Shown here piece after piece: positions 63,045-64,000 of a stretch of DNA of 64,000 bases (positions are counted from its first letter, which is position 1; each line of letters starts with the position of its first letter). The notes under the pieces are model-generated. The model was not told the origin of the DNA and searched no databases. It worked only from the letters and a program-made list of their open reading frames with translations. The position numbers and the translations under genes are program-made. Source of the DNA: JAIBDK01 sp965261915 (GTDB lineage Bacteria > Pseudomonadota > Gammaproteobacteria > Arenicellales > Poriferihabitantaceae); NCBI GenBank assembly GCA_965261915.1, contig CBDHDW010000013.1, positions 1,302,001 to 1,366,000 on the forward strand, given 5' to 3'.

Positions 63045-64000
63045 TTAGCGATTGAGTGCGGTGGCCGCGTCTACATAGTCGTAACCAAGATCGTCAGCAA
63101 CTTCTTTGTAAGTGATTTTGCCTGCGTGAACATTTAAGCCGTTGCAGAAGTGTTCATCCTCTAGCAAAGCTTGCTTCGCCCCCTTATTTGCAAGAGCGAT
63201 TGCGAACGGAAGCGTTACATTGTTTAGTGCGTAGGTTGAGGTTTTCGGTACGCCGCCTGGCATATTCGCAACACAGTAGTGAACCACATCGTCTACAATG
63301 TAGGTCGGTTCTGCGTGAGTGGTCGCACGGGAAGTTTCACAACAACCACCCTGATCAATCGCCACGTCAACAATAACGGAGCCTGGCTTCATATTCTTAA
63401 CCATTTCTGCGGTAACCAGCTTTGGTGCTTCTGCCCCAGGAACCAGAACGCCGCCGATAACCAAATCCGCACTCAAAACATGATGCTCCAGCGCATCGGC
63501 AGTTGAGAAAACAGAATTGGTAGAACGTCCAAACTGAGCCCAGTGACGCTCGATTGAATTTGGATTGTTATCCAATACCCAAACATCAGCGCCCATGCCT
63601 ACGGCAATATGGGTTGCGTGAGTTCCAACCACGCCGGCACCCAGTATGACTACCTTGGCGGGGTCAACCCCTGGAACACCGCCGAGCAGCACTCCAAGAC
63701 CGCCATGAGGTTGTTCAAGGCAGTATGCACCGGCCTGGATCGACATACGACCCGCGACTTTTGACATGGGAGCCAATAACGGCAATCCACCCATTGGTGA
63801 AGTGACGGTTTCATAAGCGACGCAAGTCGCACCGCTGTTAACCAGATCCCGGGTTTGTGCTGGATCGGGAGCAAGATGCAGATAGGTATAAAGCAGTTGT
63901 CCTTCGCGCAGCATTGCACGTTCAACAGCTTGTGGTTCTTTGACTTTAATGACCATGTCCGCTTTAGCGAAAATCTCTTCTGCGGTACTAATGACACTCG
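63045..64000 (-). CDS. ald: Alanine dehydrogenase, N-terminus beyond the window
   Basis: NAD-dependent alanine dehydrogenase, about 317 C-terminal residues in view. A-D-M-V-I-K-V-K-E-P (substrate Lys) is at the edge, then M-S-K-V-A-G-R-M-S-I-Q-A-G-A, the Rossmann G-A-G-V-V-G-T-H-A-T and D-N-N-P-N-S, and D-V-A-I-D-Q-G-G-C (catalytic Asp). Next to xsc it regenerates pyruvate from the alanine formed by taurine:pyruvate aminotransferase and releases ammonium. The frame is open to the window end; the start codon lies further right. Confidence 0.93.
   Translation of the reverse strand, partial: SVISTAEEIFAKADMVIKVKEPQAVERAMLREGQLLYTYLHLAPDPAQTRDLVNSGATCVAYETVTSPMGGLPLLAPMSKVAGRMSIQAGAYCLEQPHGGLGVLLGGVPGVDPAKVVILGAGVVGTHATHIAVGMGADVWVLDNNPNSIERHWAQFGRSTNSVFSTADALEHHVLSADLVIGGVLVPGAEAPKLVTAEMVKNMKPGSVIVDVAIDQGGCCETSRATTHAEPTYIVDDVVHYCVANMPGGVPKTSTYALNNVTLPFAIALANKGAKQALLEDEHFCNGLNVHAGKITYKEVADDLGYDYVDAATALNR

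Noticed and set aside
1..64000. tRNA, rRNA or known riboswitches
   Set aside because: No cloverleaf with conserved T-loop, no rRNA sequence and no recognisable riboswitch core was seen on reading both strands, but no covariance search could be run.

Overview
This window reads as a proteobacterial chromosome segment, probably from a marine organism living on nitrogen- and sulfur-rich osmolytes. The gene types (heterotetrameric sarcosine oxidase, sulfoacetaldehyde acetyltransferase, D-glutamate catabolism genes, urate hydroxylase PuuD) suggest this, but I cannot assign a genus. A fragment of an alphaproteobacterial-type pnp gene and the style of the left third point towards Alphaproteobacteria. 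No rRNA, tRNA or CRISPR array was seen. The window is very rich in insertion sequences and decayed genes, as expected for a genome undergoing IS expansion.

Left third (1-18 kb): a divergent catabolic locus made of an aldehyde dehydrogenase, a DoeB-like deacylase, an aminotransferase, a two-subunit ThDP decarboxylase and a LysR regulator. A block of nested ISs (ISL3 fragment, IS3 interrupted by a complete IS1380, IS1380 relic) follows. Then come a polar amino-acid ABC importer, an XRE-cupin regulator and the soxBDAG sarcosine oxidase operon. The deacylase/transaminase/decarboxylase/dehydrogenase set forms a plausible linear route from an N-acyl amino acid to an acid, and it shares an upstream motif with the ABC importer.

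18-24 kb: hipBA toxin-antitoxin genes bracketed by inverted IS1380 relics, an orphan AAA ATPase, a pnp/IS6 chimeric scar, a frameshifted Sel1-repeat gene and a methyltransferase.

24-35 kb: purine salvage and degradation. 8-oxoguanine deaminase, a BMP-type nucleoside/purine ABC importer, a RutR-like TetR regulator, urate hydroxylase, allantoinase, allantoicase and ureidoglycolate lyase lead to glyoxylate. Malate synthase G (54.4 kb), which consumes glyoxylate, now lies 19 kb away.

35-54 kb: an accessory surface-protein island. A subtilisin-like autotransporter lipoprotein sits between 2.8-kb direct repeats, each carrying a coiled-coil DUF1640 gene and an IS1182. Next comes a giant leucine-rich-repeat/Ig-like autotransporter gene cut by three ISs (IS630, IS66, IS3) and truncated by a fourth (IS5). 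Removing the first three restores one continuous frame. Homopolymers, tandem repeats, a MITE and a shared leader module suggest this island varies surface proteins.

54-64 kb: malate synthase G, decayed EamA and haloacid-dehalogenase genes, then a leftward cluster of alanine dehydrogenase, xsc, pta, dgcA and dgcN, for dissimilation of taurine-type sulfonates and D-glutamate.
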